Below are positions 8,072 through 16,853 of a DNA stretch of 64,000 nt, one piece after another. The translations under genes were made by a program, and so were the position numbers. The notes beneath the pieces were generated by a model. It was not told the origin of the DNA. It saw only the letters and a program-made list of their open reading frames with translations, and did no database searches. Source of the DNA: Sphingomonas sp. 28-66-16 (GTDB lineage Bacteria > Pseudomonadota > Alphaproteobacteria > Sphingomonadales > Sphingomonadaceae); the NCBI GenBank assembly GCA_002281485.1, contig NCGF01000005.1, positions 1 to 64,000 of the forward strand, written 5' to 3'. How positions within the stretch are numbered: position 1 is the first letter of the stretch; every line of letters starts with the position of its first letter.

Positions 8072-10759
8072 CTATCCGCTGTTCCTGAGCGCGGTTGCAA
8101 TCGCGTTGATCGACAGCAATATCCCCTCACCGATCCGCTCGTCGGTTTCGCCTGCGCGGCGGCGCTTGATCAGTTCGATCTGGAGCAGGTTGAGCGGCTC
8201 GATATAGGGCAGGCGCAGCCGGATCGACGCGTCAAGCGCCGGGTTGGCGGCAAGCAGATGCGCCTGATCGGTGGCGAGCAGCAGCCCATCGCGCGACCGG
8301 TGCCAGCCATCGCTGATCCGCCCGAAAATCGCGTCACCCATCGCTCGGTCCTCGACCAGCGTTGCATAGCGTGCGGCGATGCCCATGTCGGACTTGGCGA
8401 TCACCTGTTCCATATTGGCGAGCGTTGCGGCGAAGAACGGCCAGCCCGCCGCCATTTCCTGCAACAACCCCTTGTCCTCGAACGCCGCGATTGCAGCGCC
8501 GACGCCGTACCAGCCGGGCAGCATCACCCGCGCCTGCGCCCAGCTGAACACCCAGGGGATCGCGCGCAGATCCTCGATCCGGTCCGATTTTGTGCGGCTG
8601 GCGGGACGCGAACCGATCTTGAGGCCCGAAATCTCGGCGATCGGGGTCATCTGGCGGAAAAAGGTGCGGAACCCCTTGGTGCCGTAGACGAGATCGCGAT
8701 AGGCAGCGAAAGCGGTGGCGGAAAGCTGGTCCATCGCGCCGGCGAAGCGCTCATAGTCGCGCATCGACAGCCGCTCGGGCTCGAGGCTGGCGAGCAGGGT
8801 GGCCGCCGCAATGGCCTCCAAATTGGTCGCCGCGCTCTCGCGCGTGCCATATTTGGCGGCGATCACTTCGCCCTGTTCGGTAATACGGATGCGGCCCTGA
8901 ACCGTGCCCGGCGGCTGCGCGAGGATTGCCGAGAAGGAAGAACCCCCGCCGCGCCCGACCGCGCCGCCGCGCCCGTGGAACAGCTGCATTGCCACCCCCG
9001 CCGCCTCGAACACCGGCGCAAGCGCGGTCGAAGCGCGGCTGAGGCTCCAGGTCGAGGTCAGGTAGCCGCCATCCTTGTTGCTGTCGGAATAGCCGATCAT
9101 CACTTCCTGATAGCCGCGCGCGCGCGCGACGACGGCGACTTCGGGCAGGGCGAAATAGGCGGCCATGACGGCGGGCGCAGCCTCAAGATCGCCGATCGTC
9201 TCGAACAGCGGCACCGCCATGATCGCGGCGTGCGGCGGGTCGCCCGGACCTTGGCCGGGCCGATAGAGCCCGGCTTCCTTGAGCAGAAGATTGACCTCGA
9301 GCAGATCGGAGACCGACTGCGCCATCGACACGACATAGTTGGTGATGCAGGCCGGGCCGTAAGCGCCGTGCGCCCGGGCGGCCTGATGCAGGATCGCGAT
9401 TTCCGACTGGGTTTCGTCGCTATAGGCGGCATAAGGACTGGTCAGCGGGCGCAGGCTGGCGAGCTCGCGGCGGAGCAGCGCCACACGGGCCGCCTCGTCG
9501 AGCGCCAGATAATCGGCTTCGACCCCGGCGCCCTTCAAAAGATCGGCGACGACGCGCTGATGCACCGCGCTGTTCTGGCGCATGTCGAGCGTGGCGAGAT
9601 GAAAGCCGAACGTCTCGACCGCGCGGATCAACCGGCCGAGCGCGCCCCCGGTAGCAAGCGCGCCGCCGTGATCGCGCGCCAGCCCGTGGGCGATGGCGAC
9701 GAGATCGGCGCGAAACGCCTGGGGCGTGGGATAGGCCGCGCCGCTCAGCTGGCCGGGCCGGGGCGCGGGTTTCCCGGTCAGCGAGTGGTGGGTCGCGGCG
9801 AGGCGGGCATAGATGCCCGAAAGGGCACGGCGATAGGGTTCGTCGCTGCGCGACAGCGCGTCGTCGCCGCTCGCGTCGGCGAGCGCGGCAACGGCGCCAT
9901 CGACGTTCGCAAGCTCGCTCGAGATCGACAATTCGGCGCCGAGCAGATGGATCGCCTCGAGATAATAATCGAGCACGGCTTCGCTCGCGCGGCCAAGGGC
10001 GGTAGCCATCGATTCGGCGACGACATAGGGATTGCCGTCGCGGTCGCCGCCGATCCAGCTGCCCGGGCGCAGAAAGCTCGGGCAGCGCCGGCCGAGCACC
10101 CGGTCCCAGCGCTGATAGAGCGCCGGCAGCGTCGGCAGGAAAACCTCGCGCAGATAGCTGAGCGCGGTCTCGACCTCGTCGGTCACATATAGCCGCTCGC
10201 GGCGCAGCACGCGGGTCTGCCACAGCAACGCGATCTGGCGGGTGATCGCCTCGTCTACCCGATCGCCGTCGGGGGTCGTCGCCAGCCCGGCGTCGCGGAG
10301 CTTCATCAGCGCGGCGATTCGGTTGCGATGATCGATCATCGATTTGCGGCGCACCTCGGTCGGGTGCGCGGTCAGCACCGGGGCGACAAGCGCATGGTCG
10401 AGCAGCTCGAGTGTGGCGTCGGTGCCGATGCCGTCGGCGCGGAGGCGTTCGAGCGCGGCGGCCATATCGGCGCCGGGTTCGGCGGCGATCCCCTGGCGAT
10501 CCTCGGCGAGATTGGCGAGCATCGAAAACAGCATGAAGCCGCGGGTGAAATCGAGCGTCTCGTCGAGCGTCAGCCGATCGAGCGCCATGTCGGTGGCGCG
10601 ATGGTCGCCGCGGCCGCGATGCCGCTCGACCGAAGCCGAACGGATCGTCTCGACCCGCTCGAACAGCGCGTCGCCCCCGTAATCGCGGATCACATCGCCC
10701 AGCAACTTGCCGAGAAAGCGGATGTCGGGATTGTTGGTGATTGCGGGGAGGCTGGCCAT
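8072..10759 (-). CDS. ppc: Phosphoenolpyruvate carboxylase
   Basis: An 895-residue enzyme of the usual bacterial length that adds bicarbonate to PEP to give oxaloacetate, an anaplerotic step. Diagnostic motifs are VLTAHPTEVRRKSM with the catalytic His, MIGYSDSNKDGGY, and the glycine loop FHGRGGAVGRGGG. The start was placed at MASLPAITNNPDIRFLGKLLG because family homology begins there; a longer frame to 10864 adds 35 residues of low-complexity sequence and is unlikely. The C-terminus ends with the conserved Asn-Ser-Gly in the form ATALRNSG, close to the canonical NTG ending. Confidence 0.95.
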   Translation of the reverse strand: MASLPAITNNPDIRFLGKLLGDVIRDYGGDALFERVETIRSASVERHRGRGDHRATDMALDRLTLDETLDFTRGFMLFSMLANLAEDRQGIAAEPGADMAAALERLRADGIGTDATLELLDHALVAPVLTAHPTEVRRKSMIDHRNRIAALMKLRDAGLATTPDGDRVDEAITRQIALLWQTRVLRRERLYVTDEVETALSYLREVFLPTLPALYQRWDRVLGRRCPSFLRPGSWIGGDRDGNPYVVAESMATALGRASEAVLDYYLEAIHLLGAELSISSELANVDGAVAALADASGDDALSRSDEPYRRALSGIYARLAATHHSLTGKPAPRPGQLSGAAYPTPQAFRADLVAIAHGLARDHGGALATGGALGRLIRAVETFGFHLATLDMRQNSAVHQRVVADLLKGAGVEADYLALDEAARVALLRRELASLRPLTSPYAAYSDETQSEIAILHQAARAHGAYGPACITNYVVSMAQSVSDLLEVNLLLKEAGLYRPGQGPGDPPHAAIMAVPLFETIGDLEAAPAVMAAYFALPEVAVVARARGYQEVMIGYSDSNKDGGYLTSTWSLSRASTALAPVFEAAGVAMQLFHGRGGAVGRGGGSSFSAILAQPPGTVQGRIRITEQGEVIAAKYGTRESAATNLEAIAAATLLASLEPERLSMRDYERFAGAMDQLSATAFAAYRDLVYGTKGFRTFFRQMTPIAEISGLKIGSRPASRTKSDRIEDLRAIPWVFSWAQARVMLPGWYGVGAAIAAFEDKGLLQEMAAGWPFFAATLANMEQVIAKSDMGIAARYATLVEDRAMGDAIFGRISDGWHRSRDGLLLATDQAHLLAANPALDASIRLRLPYIEPLNLLQIELIKRRRAGETDERIGEGILLSINAIATALRNSG

Positions 10760-10907
10760 CGCCGCATGCTGCGCTGCGGCAACGGCGGGGTCAACGCCGA
10801 ACCGCCCTGTTCCGGGTCGAGTGCCGGAGACCGGGCGGCCCGAGCCACCGTCGCGGGCGATCAACCCGGCATGTCGGCCGGCGATCTGCCGCGTCCGACG
10901 ATGCGGT

Positions 10908-11177
10908 TCACGCCGCTGCCGAAGCGGCGACGCCGGCCGGGTCGGTGCAGCCGTCGTCGACCCTGGCGGCAGCGGCCGGTCGCGCGCGGCCCATCGTCCA
11001 GTTGCCCGGCATCCGTACCTGCGGGTTGGGCGCGCACCAGATTTCGCCGGTTGCGTTGATCGCGGTGACCCAGATCAGATTATGTTCCTGCCCATAGTCG
11101 ATCACGGCGAAGGCGAAGCCGGGCCCCTTGTCGAGGACGATGACGGGAATACTCGGGTCGAGTTGCTGAAACGCCAT
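10908..11177 (-). CDS. Conserved hypothetical protein
   Basis: An 89-residue protein beginning MAFQQLDPSIPVIVLDKGPG and containing AFAVIDYGQEHNLIWVTAINATGEIWCAPNPQVRM. I recognise this as a recurrent uncharacterised family in sphingomonads, but no function is known to me. The compact beta-rich core (about 1-65) is followed by an Ala-rich disordered tail. CGGAGA lies before the ATG. It sits between ppc and the epimerase-like gene on the same strand and may be read with the latter across 62 bases. Confidence 0.75.
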   Translation of the reverse strand: MAFQQLDPSIPVIVLDKGPGFAFAVIDYGQEHNLIWVTAINATGEIWCAPNPQVRMPGNWTMGRARPAAAARVDDGCTDPAGVAASAAA

Positions 11178-11239
11178 GATTTTTCTCCGAGGCGCTCAAG
11201 TCCCCGGGGGGCATGTTGGTTCCATCGGCGCCGCGACCT

Positions 11240-12163
11240 TCATCGCGCGAACGACTCGATCGTCGCCGCCACCCCGACCTCGAACGGCGTCACGTCCGAC
11301 CAGAAGCGCTGCTGCCATTTGGTCGCATCGACATGATAGGGACGGTCCCATTGGAACCGCATCTCGCGGATTTCGCGAACGAACCCGATCATCGGCGACA
11401 GCAGCGCAAGCAGCCAGCGCGGGACGGCATGAATCCGCAGCCGCGTTCCGGCCTGTCGAGCGCCGATCGCGAGGATCGCGCGCGAGGTGAGCGTCGGCGC
11501 GCACGGCATGTTCCAGGCCTGGCCAAAGGCGTCGTCGCCAGCGTCGAGCAAAGTCACCATCGCGCGGCCGATATCGGGCACATAAGCATAGTCGTGCGGC
11601 TGATCGGGCGAAAACAGGAAGGTCGCGGCCTTGCCCCGGGCGATCGCGGCGAGACCGGTATCGCCGAGGTGCGACAGCCGCACGCCCGGGCCATAGAAAT
11701 CGGGCGCGCGCAGCGCCGCGACCCTGACCCGGCTGTCGCGCTGCCACATCCGCGTGATCAGCGCGCGCGCCGCAGGTTTGCGGCCATGGTCGCTGAGCGC
11801 CATCGTCTCGACCAGCGGCGCGCGCTGGGGGCCGAGCATGTAGAGATTGTCGAGGAACACCATCCGTGCGCCCTGCGCGGCGCATGCATCGAGCAGATGG
11901 CGCATCGCCAGCGGCCAGACTTTTTCCCAAGTCTTGCCGGTATATTCAAAACCGATCGCCACTGCGATCTGCGCGGCCCCCTCCACGGCCGCCCCGACCG
12001 AGGCGGGGTCAAGCACGTCGCAGCGGACGAAGCCCACGCCCTCGGGCAGATCGGCGGGCCGCGATCGCTGGGCGACGCGCACTGGCGTGCCCCGCGCTTG
12101 CAGCAAAGCAACCGTCGCGCGGCCGACGGGGCCATAGCCGATCATCAGAATATCTTTGGTCAT
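11240..12163 (-). CDS. NAD(P)-binding epimerase/dehydratase-like protein
   Basis: A 307-residue short-chain-dehydrogenase-like protein of the extended or atypical type. The N-terminal Rossmann motif is GYGPVGRATVALL (about 9-21). The usual YxxxK pair is not obvious; instead there is FLDNLYMLGP near residue 100 and DYAYVPDIGRAMVTLL near 190, as in NAD-dependent epimerase/dehydratases. The reaction is unknown. AAGGAGA gives a strong ribosome site. It is divergently oriented from a LysR regulator 75 bases away, the usual arrangement for a LysR-controlled target. Confidence 0.85.
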   Translation of the reverse strand: MTKDILMIGYGPVGRATVALLQARGTPVRVAQRSRPADLPEGVGFVRCDVLDPASVGAAVEGAAQIAVAIGFEYTGKTWEKVWPLAMRHLLDACAAQGARMVFLDNLYMLGPQRAPLVETMALSDHGRKPAARALITRMWQRDSRVRVAALRAPDFYGPGVRLSHLGDTGLAAIARGKAATFLFSPDQPHDYAYVPDIGRAMVTLLDAGDDAFGQAWNMPCAPTLTSRAILAIGARQAGTRLRIHAVPRWLLALLSPMIGFVREIREMRFQWDRPYHVDATKWQQRFWSDVTPFEVGVAATIESFAR

Positions 12164-12201
12164 GACGTGTCTCCTTGTGACGGAGATCGTCTACGGCGAG
12201 C

Positions 12202-12245
12202 TTGACCATGAGTGAAATGCAAGTTTAGTATTCCGAGCATGCTCG
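12202..12245 (+). promoter_or_regulatory. LysR-gene promoter and palindrome across the start codon
   Basis: TTGACC (12202-12207) and TAGTAT (12226-12231) with an 18-bp spacer form a plausible promoter for the LysR gene. The predicted transcription start falls at or next to the ATG at 12239, which would make the mRNA leaderless. The perfect 12-bp palindrome CGAGCATGCTCG (12234-12245) is centred on that start codon and could be an autoregulatory operator. Confidence 0.4.
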
Positions 12246-13177
12246 AAAAGCATCTTCGTGCGGTCGATTTGAACTTGCTGCCCGTGCTCGACGCGCTGCT
12301 GCGTCACCGCAACGCGACGCGGGCTGGCGCCGAAGTGGGGCTGAGTCAGCCGGCAATGAGTCGCGCGCTCGGGCGATTGCGGCACCTGCTCGACGATCCG
12401 CTGCTGGTGCGCGGCCCCGGCGGGCAGCTGCTTTCCCCGCGCGCCGAGGCGCTGCGTCAGCCGCTGGCGGCGCTGCTCGCGGAGATGCGGGCGCTGCTCG
12501 TCGAGCCGCCGTTCGACCCGGCCGCCGAGGTACGGACCCTGCGCCTCGCGATGACGGATGCGCAGGCCGAATTGCTGCTCGCCCCGCTCGTCGCCCGCAT
12601 CGTTGCGGTGGCGCCGAATATCGTGCTCGAATGGGTGCCGATCGGCCCGGGGCTGCCGGCGCGCATGCTCGGTGGCGAGATCGATCTGACGCTCGCGCTT
12701 GACACCACCCCGCTGCCGCGCGGCGCTGCCTCCGAACCGTTGATGACCGATACGCTCGCGGTGGTGATGCGGTCCGGGCATCCTTGCGGGGGCGGCTGGA
12801 CGATCGCGGACTATGCGGCCTATCCGAGCGTCATCGTGTCGCTGCTTGGAGACCGCGCTTCCGACATGGATGCCGAACTTGCCGCCGCTGGCATCGAGCG
12901 ACCGATCGCCGCGATCGTCCCCACGTTCCGTGCGGCTGCCGAGATCGTTGCGGCCACCGATGCCGTCACGACGATTTCGCGCGCCTTTGCCGTGCGGCTG
13001 GCCGGGCCCTTGGGACTGACGCTGATCGATCCGCCGCTGCTCAATGTCCGGCTTGGCGTGGTGACGGTGTGGGCGAGCTATCGCCGGGCCGATCCGATGC
13101 TGGCCTGGTTGCGGGGCTTGCTGCGCGCGGCGGTCGGAATTACCGAGGATCAGGCCTCGAGCTCGACGTCCCAGTAG
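12239..13177 (+). CDS. LysR family transcriptional regulator
   Basis: A 312-residue regulator. The winged helix-turn-helix is at about 7-65 (LRAVDLNLLPVLDALLRHRNATRAGAEVGLSQPAMSRALGRL in overall pattern) and the C-terminal periplasmic-binding-protein-like effector domain is at about 90-300. The start was set at the ATG at 12239, where family homology begins; a GTG at 12212 is an alternative that would add nine residues. It is divergent from the epimerase-like gene, which is its probable target. The 3' end overlaps the convergent HNH gene by 28 bases. Confidence 0.9.
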   Translation: MLEKHLRAVDLNLLPVLDALLRHRNATRAGAEVGLSQPAMSRALGRLRHLLDDPLLVRGPGGQLLSPRAEALRQPLAALLAEMRALLVEPPFDPAAEVRTLRLAMTDAQAELLLAPLVARIVAVAPNIVLEWVPIGPGLPARMLGGEIDLTLALDTTPLPRGAASEPLMTDTLAVVMRSGHPCGGGWTIADYAAYPSVIVSLLGDRASDMDAELAAAGIERPIAAIVPTFRAAAEIVAATDAVTTISRAFAVRLAGPLGLTLIDPPLLNVRLGVVTVWASYRRADPMLAWLRGLLRAAVGITEDQASSSTSQ

Positions 13178-13734
13178 AGCCAGTCGTGCCAGGTCTCGTG
13201 GAGATAATTGGGCGGGAAACGTCGGCCATGTTCTTGCAGGTGCCAGCTGGTCGGCCGGATCGGCGCGACATGGAGCGGCATATGCGCTTGCTTGGGGGTG
13301 CGGCCGCCCTTTTTGAGGTTGCAGGGCGCGCAGGCAGTGACGACATTTTCCCAGGTGGTGCGGCCCTTCTGAGCGCGGGGGACGACGTGGTCGAAGGTGA
13401 GGTCGCGCCCGGAGCCACAATATTGGCAGGTGAACCGATCGCGGAGGAAGAGATTGAAGCGGGTGAAGGCGGGGAATTGGGAGGGTCTGACGAATTGCTT
13501 GAGCGCGATGACCGAAGGAAGCTTCAGCCTCGCGGTGGGACTTCGGACCTCGCGTTCGTAATTGGCGACGATGTCGACCCGGTCGAGAAACACCGCCTTG
13601 ACCGCCGTCTGCCAGGGCCAGACGCTCAGGGGATAATAGCTGAGCGGGGTATAATCGGCGTTGAGGACAAGCGCGGGGCACCCGTCCGGATGGCGGACCA
13701 TATCCGGGTGCCGGATAAGATCGGGATGATACAT
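13150..13734 (-). CDS. HNH endonuclease family protein
   Basis: A 194-residue HNH protein. The zinc-binding and catalytic core reads FTCQYCG...LTFDHVVPRAQKG...WENVVTACAPCNLKKG, giving two CxxC pairs and the DH of the beta-beta-alpha metal fold. It carries the long N-terminal segment (ALVLNADYTPLSYYPLSVWPW) of a widespread stand-alone HNH family in proteobacteria whose biological role is not established; it is not part of a recognisable restriction or phage module here. GGGAGGTGAC gives a strong ribosome site. The N-terminus has a small RHPD repeat. Confidence 0.9.
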   Translation of the reverse strand: MYHPDLIRHPDMVRHPDGCPALVLNADYTPLSYYPLSVWPWQTAVKAVFLDRVDIVANYEREVRSPTARLKLPSVIALKQFVRPSQFPAFTRFNLFLRDRFTCQYCGSGRDLTFDHVVPRAQKGRTTWENVVTACAPCNLKKGGRTPKQAHMPLHVAPIRPTSWHLQEHGRRFPPNYLHETWHDWLYWDVELEA

Positions 13735-13797
13735 GTCACCTCCCAGTCCTGGCCTTACGCCTTCTCCCCGCCGCCTGTCGCCGACTAGGATGACGCC

Positions 13798-14721
13798 ATG
13801 ATGACAGAAGCCGCGACTCGCGGTCAAGAGCCGGATTGTGGCCCGGCCGCCGGCGTGGTGACGCGTTTTGCGCCGAGCCCGACGGGGGCGCTGCACCTGG
13901 GCCATGGTTGGTCGGCGATCCTTGCGCATGATCGCGCGCGCGCCGCCGGCGGGCGCTTCGTGCTGCGGATCGAGGACATCGACGGGGTGCGCAGCCGTCC
14001 CGAACATGTCGCGCGGATGCTCGACGATCTCGCGTGGCTCGGCCTCGCCTGGGACGGGCCGGTGCTGTTCCAGTCGACCCGGCTCGCCGCCTACACAGCG
14101 GCGCTCGATCGGCTGCAGGCGATGGATCTCCTGTACCCCTGTTTCTGTACGCGTAGCGCGATCGCGCGCGAGATCGCCGCCAGCCTGAGCGCGCCGCATG
14201 TCGGCCCCGGTGGGGCGGTCTACCCCGGCACCTGCCGTGCGCTCGATCCGCAACAGCGCGCCGACCGGCTGGCGTCGGCGCCGCATGCGTGGCGGATCGA
14301 CATGGCGCGCGCGGTCGGGCAGGCCGGCGCGATCGGCTGGCACGACAGCATCGCCGGCGCGGTGATCGCCGATCCGCTTGCGCATGGCGACGTCGTGCTC
14401 GCGCGCAAGGATGCGCCGGCCAGCTATCACCTCGCGGTCACGATCGACGATGCCGCGCAGGGTGTCACCGATATCGTCCGCGGCGTCGATCTGTTCGCGG
14501 CGACCGACGTCCACCGGTTGCTCCAGGCGCTGCTCGGCCTGCCCGTCCCGCGCTATCACCATCATCCGTTGATGCTCGATGGCAATGGCCGGCGGCTCGC
14601 CAAGCGCGACGGCGCGCCGTCGCTCGCGGCGCTGCGTCGCGCGGGGGCGGACGGTCTCGTGCTCGCCGAACGGCTGCGTACGGGCCAAAGTCCCATTGGC
14701 ATTGGCGGCCCGATGGCCTAA
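13798..14721 (+). CDS. gluQ: Glutamyl-Q tRNA(Asp) synthetase
   Basis: A 307-residue truncated glutamyl-tRNA synthetase paralog. It keeps the class I catalytic core, with the HIGH motif as HLGHG in RFAPSPTGALHLGHG (about 23-37) and a KMSKS equivalent in RLAKRDGA near residue 266, and lacks the anticodon-binding domain. The enzyme attaches glutamate to queuosine at position 34 of tRNA-Asp. The four-Cys zinc site is partly visible (YPCFCTR and YPGTC). A queuosine-precursor transporter lies 7 kb away, which fits a queuosine-using organism. It ends directly against the next start (TAA-ATG). Confidence 0.92.
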   Translation: MMTEAATRGQEPDCGPAAGVVTRFAPSPTGALHLGHGWSAILAHDRARAAGGRFVLRIEDIDGVRSRPEHVARMLDDLAWLGLAWDGPVLFQSTRLAAYTAALDRLQAMDLLYPCFCTRSAIAREIAASLSAPHVGPGGAVYPGTCRALDPQQRADRLASAPHAWRIDMARAVGQAGAIGWHDSIAGAVIADPLAHGDVVLARKDAPASYHLAVTIDDAAQGVTDIVRGVDLFAATDVHRLLQALLGLPVPRYHHHPLMLDGNGRRLAKRDGAPSLAALRRAGADGLVLAERLRTGQSPIGIGGPMA

Positions 14722-14958
14722 ATGCGTCGCATGACCATATTTCTTGCCATCCTGCTCGTGGCGGCCATGATCGCGACCGTCGTCGCGCTCGTCCGCGGTG
14801 TCGTCAGCTTCCTGCAGGCGACCGAGGCCGATCTCAAGGGGACCGGCCCGAGCGTCGCCAGCACCCGATCGAACAAGATGATGCAGGCGCGTATCTTCTT
14901 CCAGGCGCTGGCGATCATGATCGTCGTGCTCATCCTGTTCGTTTCGGGCCGCACCTGA
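14722..14958 (+). CDS. Twin transmembrane protein (HIG1-like)
   Basis: A 78-residue protein with two hydrophobic helices (about 4-30 and 56-74) separated by a polar loop ending in NKMMQARIFFQ, which resembles the HIG1 hypoxia-induced domain. Proteins of this size are commonly found next to PduO-type adenosyltransferases in alphaproteobacteria, as here. The ATG at 14722 abuts the gluQ stop; a second ATG at 14731 is possible. Mitochondrial HIG1 relatives act in respiratory supercomplexes, but the bacterial role is uncertain. Confidence 0.8.
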   Translation: MRRMTIFLAILLVAAMIATVVALVRGVVSFLQATEADLKGTGPSVASTRSNKMMQARIFFQALAIMIVVLILFVSGRT

Positions 14959-14977
14959 GGCGGACGGGCAACGGCCC

Positions 14978-15547
14978 GTGGTCAAGCTCAACCGTATCTA
15001 TACGCGGACCGGCGACGATGGCACGACCGGGCTCGTCGATGGGTCGCGAATCGCGAAGACCGATCCGCGGCTGATCGCGATCGGCGATGTCGATGAAGCA
15101 AACAGCGCGATCGGCGTGGCGATCGTGGCGTTGGGTGAGGGCCCGGTCGCCGATGCGCTGATCCGGATCCAGAACGACCTGTTCGATCTCGGCGCCGATC
15201 TCGCGACCCCCGGCACCGACTTTTTCCCGTCCGAAATGGTGCTGCGGATCGTGTCGGCGCAGGTCGCGCGGCTCGAGCGCGAGATCGATGCCATGAACGA
15301 CGCACTGGCCCCGCTCGCCAGCTTCATCCTGCCTGGCGGCACCGCCGGGGCGGCGTCGCTTCACCTCGCGCGCGCGATCGTTCGCCGCGCCGAGCGCTCG
15401 GCGGTCGCGGCTCGCGAGGCAGTGCCTTTGAATCCGGAAGCGGTCGCCTATCTCAACCGTCTGTCAGATTATTTGTTCGTTTGCGCTCGATTTGTGAACA
15501 AATTGGCGGGTGGCGACATTCTTTGGGTGCCGGGAGCGTCACGCTGA
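14978..15547 (+). CDS. Cob(I)yrinic acid a,c-diamide adenosyltransferase, PduO type
   Basis: A 189-residue five-helix-bundle ATP:cob(I)alamin adenosyltransferase. The ATP-binding N-terminus YTRTGDDGTTGLVDGSRIAK and the conserved GDVDEANSAIG, FDLGADLATP, FILPGGT and RRAERS-V...YLNRLSDYLF segments are all present. It makes adenosylcobalamin, the cofactor of methylmalonyl-CoA mutase and similar enzymes. The start is GTG 19 bases after the twin-TM gene. No other cobalamin genes are in the window. Confidence 0.93.
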   Translation: MVKLNRIYTRTGDDGTTGLVDGSRIAKTDPRLIAIGDVDEANSAIGVAIVALGEGPVADALIRIQNDLFDLGADLATPGTDFFPSEMVLRIVSAQVARLEREIDAMNDALAPLASFILPGGTAGAASLHLARAIVRRAERSAVAAREAVPLNPEAVAYLNRLSDYLFVCARFVNKLAGGDILWVPGASR

Positions 15548-15591
15548 CCGGACCGGCCGGATGACGGGGGCCGGCCAACACGGGGACGACA

Positions 15592-16851
15592 ATGCAGACC
15601 AAGCCAGCATCCCATGTCGATCGCTCGCAATTGGCCGCGCGCTATGTGGCGGTGCGCGGGCTGACGGTCGATCTGGTCGCGCCGCTCTCTGATGCCGACG
15701 CGACCGTCCAGTCGATGGACGATGCCTCGCCTGCCAAATGGCATCTCGCGCACACGACGTGGTTTTTCGAGACGTTCATCCTGCGCGATCATGTCGCCGC
15801 CTATCGTCTGCACGATCCGCGCTTCCCGTTCCTGTTCAACAGCTATTACGAGGCCGAAGGCGCGCGGCATGCGCGCAGCCGGCGGGGCATGATCACCCGG
15901 CCGACGCTCGATGAGGTCCTCGGCTATCGCGCGGCGGTCGATGCCGCGCTGGTCGCGGCACTGGCCGATCTGCCGATGGCGGCGCTAGACCTCGTGGCGC
16001 TTGGCTGTCACCACGAGGAACAGCACCAGGAATTGCTGATCACCGACATGCTCCACCTGTTTGCCCAGAACCCCACCGAGCCGGCGATCTGGCGGGCGGC
16101 GCGCAAGGTGCCGGTCGGGATGCCGGGGCCGATCGGCTGGACCCGACACGCCGGCGGTATCGCCGAGATCGGCCATGACGGCGACGGCTTCGCCTTCGAT
16201 GCCGAAGCGCCCCGCCACCAGACCTTGCTGCTGCCGCACGCAATCGCCGACCGGACGGTCACCAATGGCGAATGGGCCGCGTTCATCGCCGATGGCGGCT
16301 ATCGCGAGCCGCGCCACTGGCTGTCGGACGGCTGGACCTGGGTGAAAGCCGAAGGAATCGCCGCGCCGCTCTACTGGGAGGCGCGCGACGGCGGCTGGAC
16401 GCGCTTCGGGCTGGACGGCCGGCGCGCGATCGATCCGGCGGCGCCGGTGACGCATATCAGCTTTTACGAGGCCGATGCCTATGCGAGCTGGGCGGGCGCG
16501 CGGCTGCCGACCGAGGCCGAATGGGAGGTCGCCGCGCAGGCGCAAGATCCCGAAAGCGGCAATCAGCTCGATCGGGCAGGACCCGTCGAGCCGAGGCCGT
16601 CGACCGCCGGCCCGGCCTGGTACGGCGATGTCTGGGAATGGACCGGCAGCGCGTTCCGCCCCTATCCCGGGTTTCGCGCGGTCGAGGGGGCGGTCGGCGA
16701 ATATAATGGCAAGTTCATGAGCGGGCAGTGCGTGCTCAGAGGCGGCTCGTGCGCCACCCCGCGCGGCCATGTCCGCGCCAGCTACCGTAATTTCTTCTAT
16801 CCGCACCAGCGCTGGCAGTTCACCGGTGTGCGCCTCGCCAAGGATCTTTGA
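15592..16851 (+). CDS. egtB: Ergothioneine biosynthesis protein EgtB (sulfoxide synthase)
   Basis: A 419-residue non-haem iron enzyme. The N-terminal DinB-like four-helix domain supplies the iron ligands, seen as H51 in KWHLAHTTWFF and the H141/H145 pair in CHHEEQHQELL. The C-terminal formylglycine-generating-enzyme-type domain ends with WTGSAF...VLRGGSC...ASYRNFF. It couples trimethylhistidine (hercynine) to a thiol donor and oxygen. GGGGAC precedes the start. It overlaps egtD, so the two core steps of ergothioneine synthesis are encoded together. Confidence 0.93.
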   Translation: MQTKPASHVDRSQLAARYVAVRGLTVDLVAPLSDADATVQSMDDASPAKWHLAHTTWFFETFILRDHVAAYRLHDPRFPFLFNSYYEAEGARHARSRRGMITRPTLDEVLGYRAAVDAALVAALADLPMAALDLVALGCHHEEQHQELLITDMLHLFAQNPTEPAIWRAARKVPVGMPGPIGWTRHAGGIAEIGHDGDGFAFDAEAPRHQTLLLPHAIADRTVTNGEWAAFIADGGYREPRHWLSDGWTWVKAEGIAAPLYWEARDGGWTRFGLDGRRAIDPAAPVTHISFYEADAYASWAGARLPTEAEWEVAAQAQDPESGNQLDRAGPVEPRPSTAGPAWYGDVWEWTGSAFRPYPGFRAVEGAVGEYNGKFMSGQCVLRGGSCATPRGHVRASYRNFFYPHQRWQFTGVRLAKDL

Positions 16852-16853
16852 CC

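Noticed and set aside
12191-13681. A 496-codon minus-strand frame covering the LysR and HNH region
   Set aside because: It is out of frame with the HNH protein and opposite the LysR gene; its product is an Arg/Gln/His-rich shadow.
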